Assembly (NCBI GenBank): GCA_028712575.1
Contig: JAQTPU010000055.1
Location: 1 to 5,882 of the forward strand
Direction of reading: 5' to 3'
Length of the DNA: 5,882 nucleotides
From: Candidatus Iainarchaeum sp.
GTDB taxonomy: Archaea; Iainarchaeota; Iainarchaeia; Iainarchaeales; GCA-2688035
Each line of letters opens with the position of its first letter. The stretch's first letter is position 1. The notes under the pieces were generated by a model that had not been told where the DNA came from, ran no database searches, and worked only from the letters and a program-made list of their open reading frames with translations. Shown piece by piece: positions 5,763 to 5,882 of the stretch. The position numbers and the translations under genes are program-made.

Positions 5763-5882
5763 ATTTTATCAGTGAAAAAACATCCTTTCCTTTTAATCCT
5801 TCCCTGCCCTTGAGGAATTCAAGTTCTATGAGGAAAAAAAGGCTTTTTACTTCTCCGCCGAGTTTTTCAACAAGCGCAATTG
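5749..5882 (-). CDS. apt: Adenine phosphoribosyltransferase, C-terminal 43 residues (5' end beyond window)
   Basis: From the right edge the minus strand reads an open frame of 43 codons ending in TAA at 5749-5751. It begins IALVEKLGGEVKSLFFLIEL and ends with KGREGLKGKDVFSLIKYGKE. The 'LVEKLGGEV...FLIEL...LKGREKLKGYDVFSL' pattern is the characteristic C-terminus of Apt, recognised from memory of the family. Apt makes AMP and pyrophosphate from adenine and PRPP in the cytoplasm. The PRPP-binding motif is outside the window, so the assignment rests on the tail only. The 14-nt overlap with the PfkB kinase start indicates co-transcription, and the product of the nearby mtnP reaction (adenine) is its substrate. 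Confidence 0.88.
   Translation of the reverse strand, partial: IALVEKLGGEVKSLFFLIELEFLKGREGLKGKDVFSLIKYGKE

Noticed and set aside
1..5882. CRISPR array, tRNA, rRNA, insertion sequence, attachment site or riboswitch
   Set aside because: Nothing resembling them was seen by eye on either strand; the window is almost fully coding, with gaps of about 70 bases or less.

Overview
The window looks like a gene-dense piece of an archaeal genome. The reasons are a stand-alone RAD55/KaiC-like ATPase, an archaeal/eukaryotic-type MTA phosphorylase with a C-terminal CXC motif, AT-rich boxes shaped like archaeal TATA elements 25-50 nt before three start codons, and a secreted protein carrying short W-K-x-G helical repeats. 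A DPANN-type lineage (for example Diapherotrites, Woesearchaeota or Micrarchaeota) is my guess from protein style, not something the sequence proves. No rRNA, tRNA, CRISPR array, insertion sequence or integrase is visible. No non-coding gap exceeds about 70 bases.

Layout. On the plus strand, positions 1-947 hold the 3' part of a single-pass membrane protein with two Ig-like extracellular domains and a cytoplasmic coiled coil. A KaiC-like ATPase follows at 981-1862. Everything after that is on the minus strand. Reading leftward from the right edge there is the 3' end of adenine phosphoribosyltransferase (apt, 5749-5882) and a PfkB-family kinase overlapping it by 14 nt (4842-5762). Next come a secreted right-handed beta-helix protein with its own promoter-like box (2710-4776) and MTA phosphorylase (mtnP, 1865-2644), also with its own promoter-like box. 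The KaiC-like gene and mtnP converge tail to tail with 2 bp between stop codons.

Function. Three minus-strand genes form a purine and methylthioadenosine salvage set. MtnP splits MTA into adenine and 5-methylthioribose-1-phosphate, and Apt returns adenine to AMP using PRPP. The PfkB kinase probably phosphorylates a nucleoside, ribose or a related sugar in the same economy; its substrate cannot be read from sequence. The large secreted beta-helix protein sits inside this set without an evident metabolic link. It is the least explained gene here, with a disulfide-bracketed repeat module after its signal peptide, an Ig-like domain and a tryptophan-rich beta-helix. The membrane protein and the ATPase may form a separate two-gene unit. 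I do not see a clearly new multi-gene system; the candidates worth following are listed as findings.
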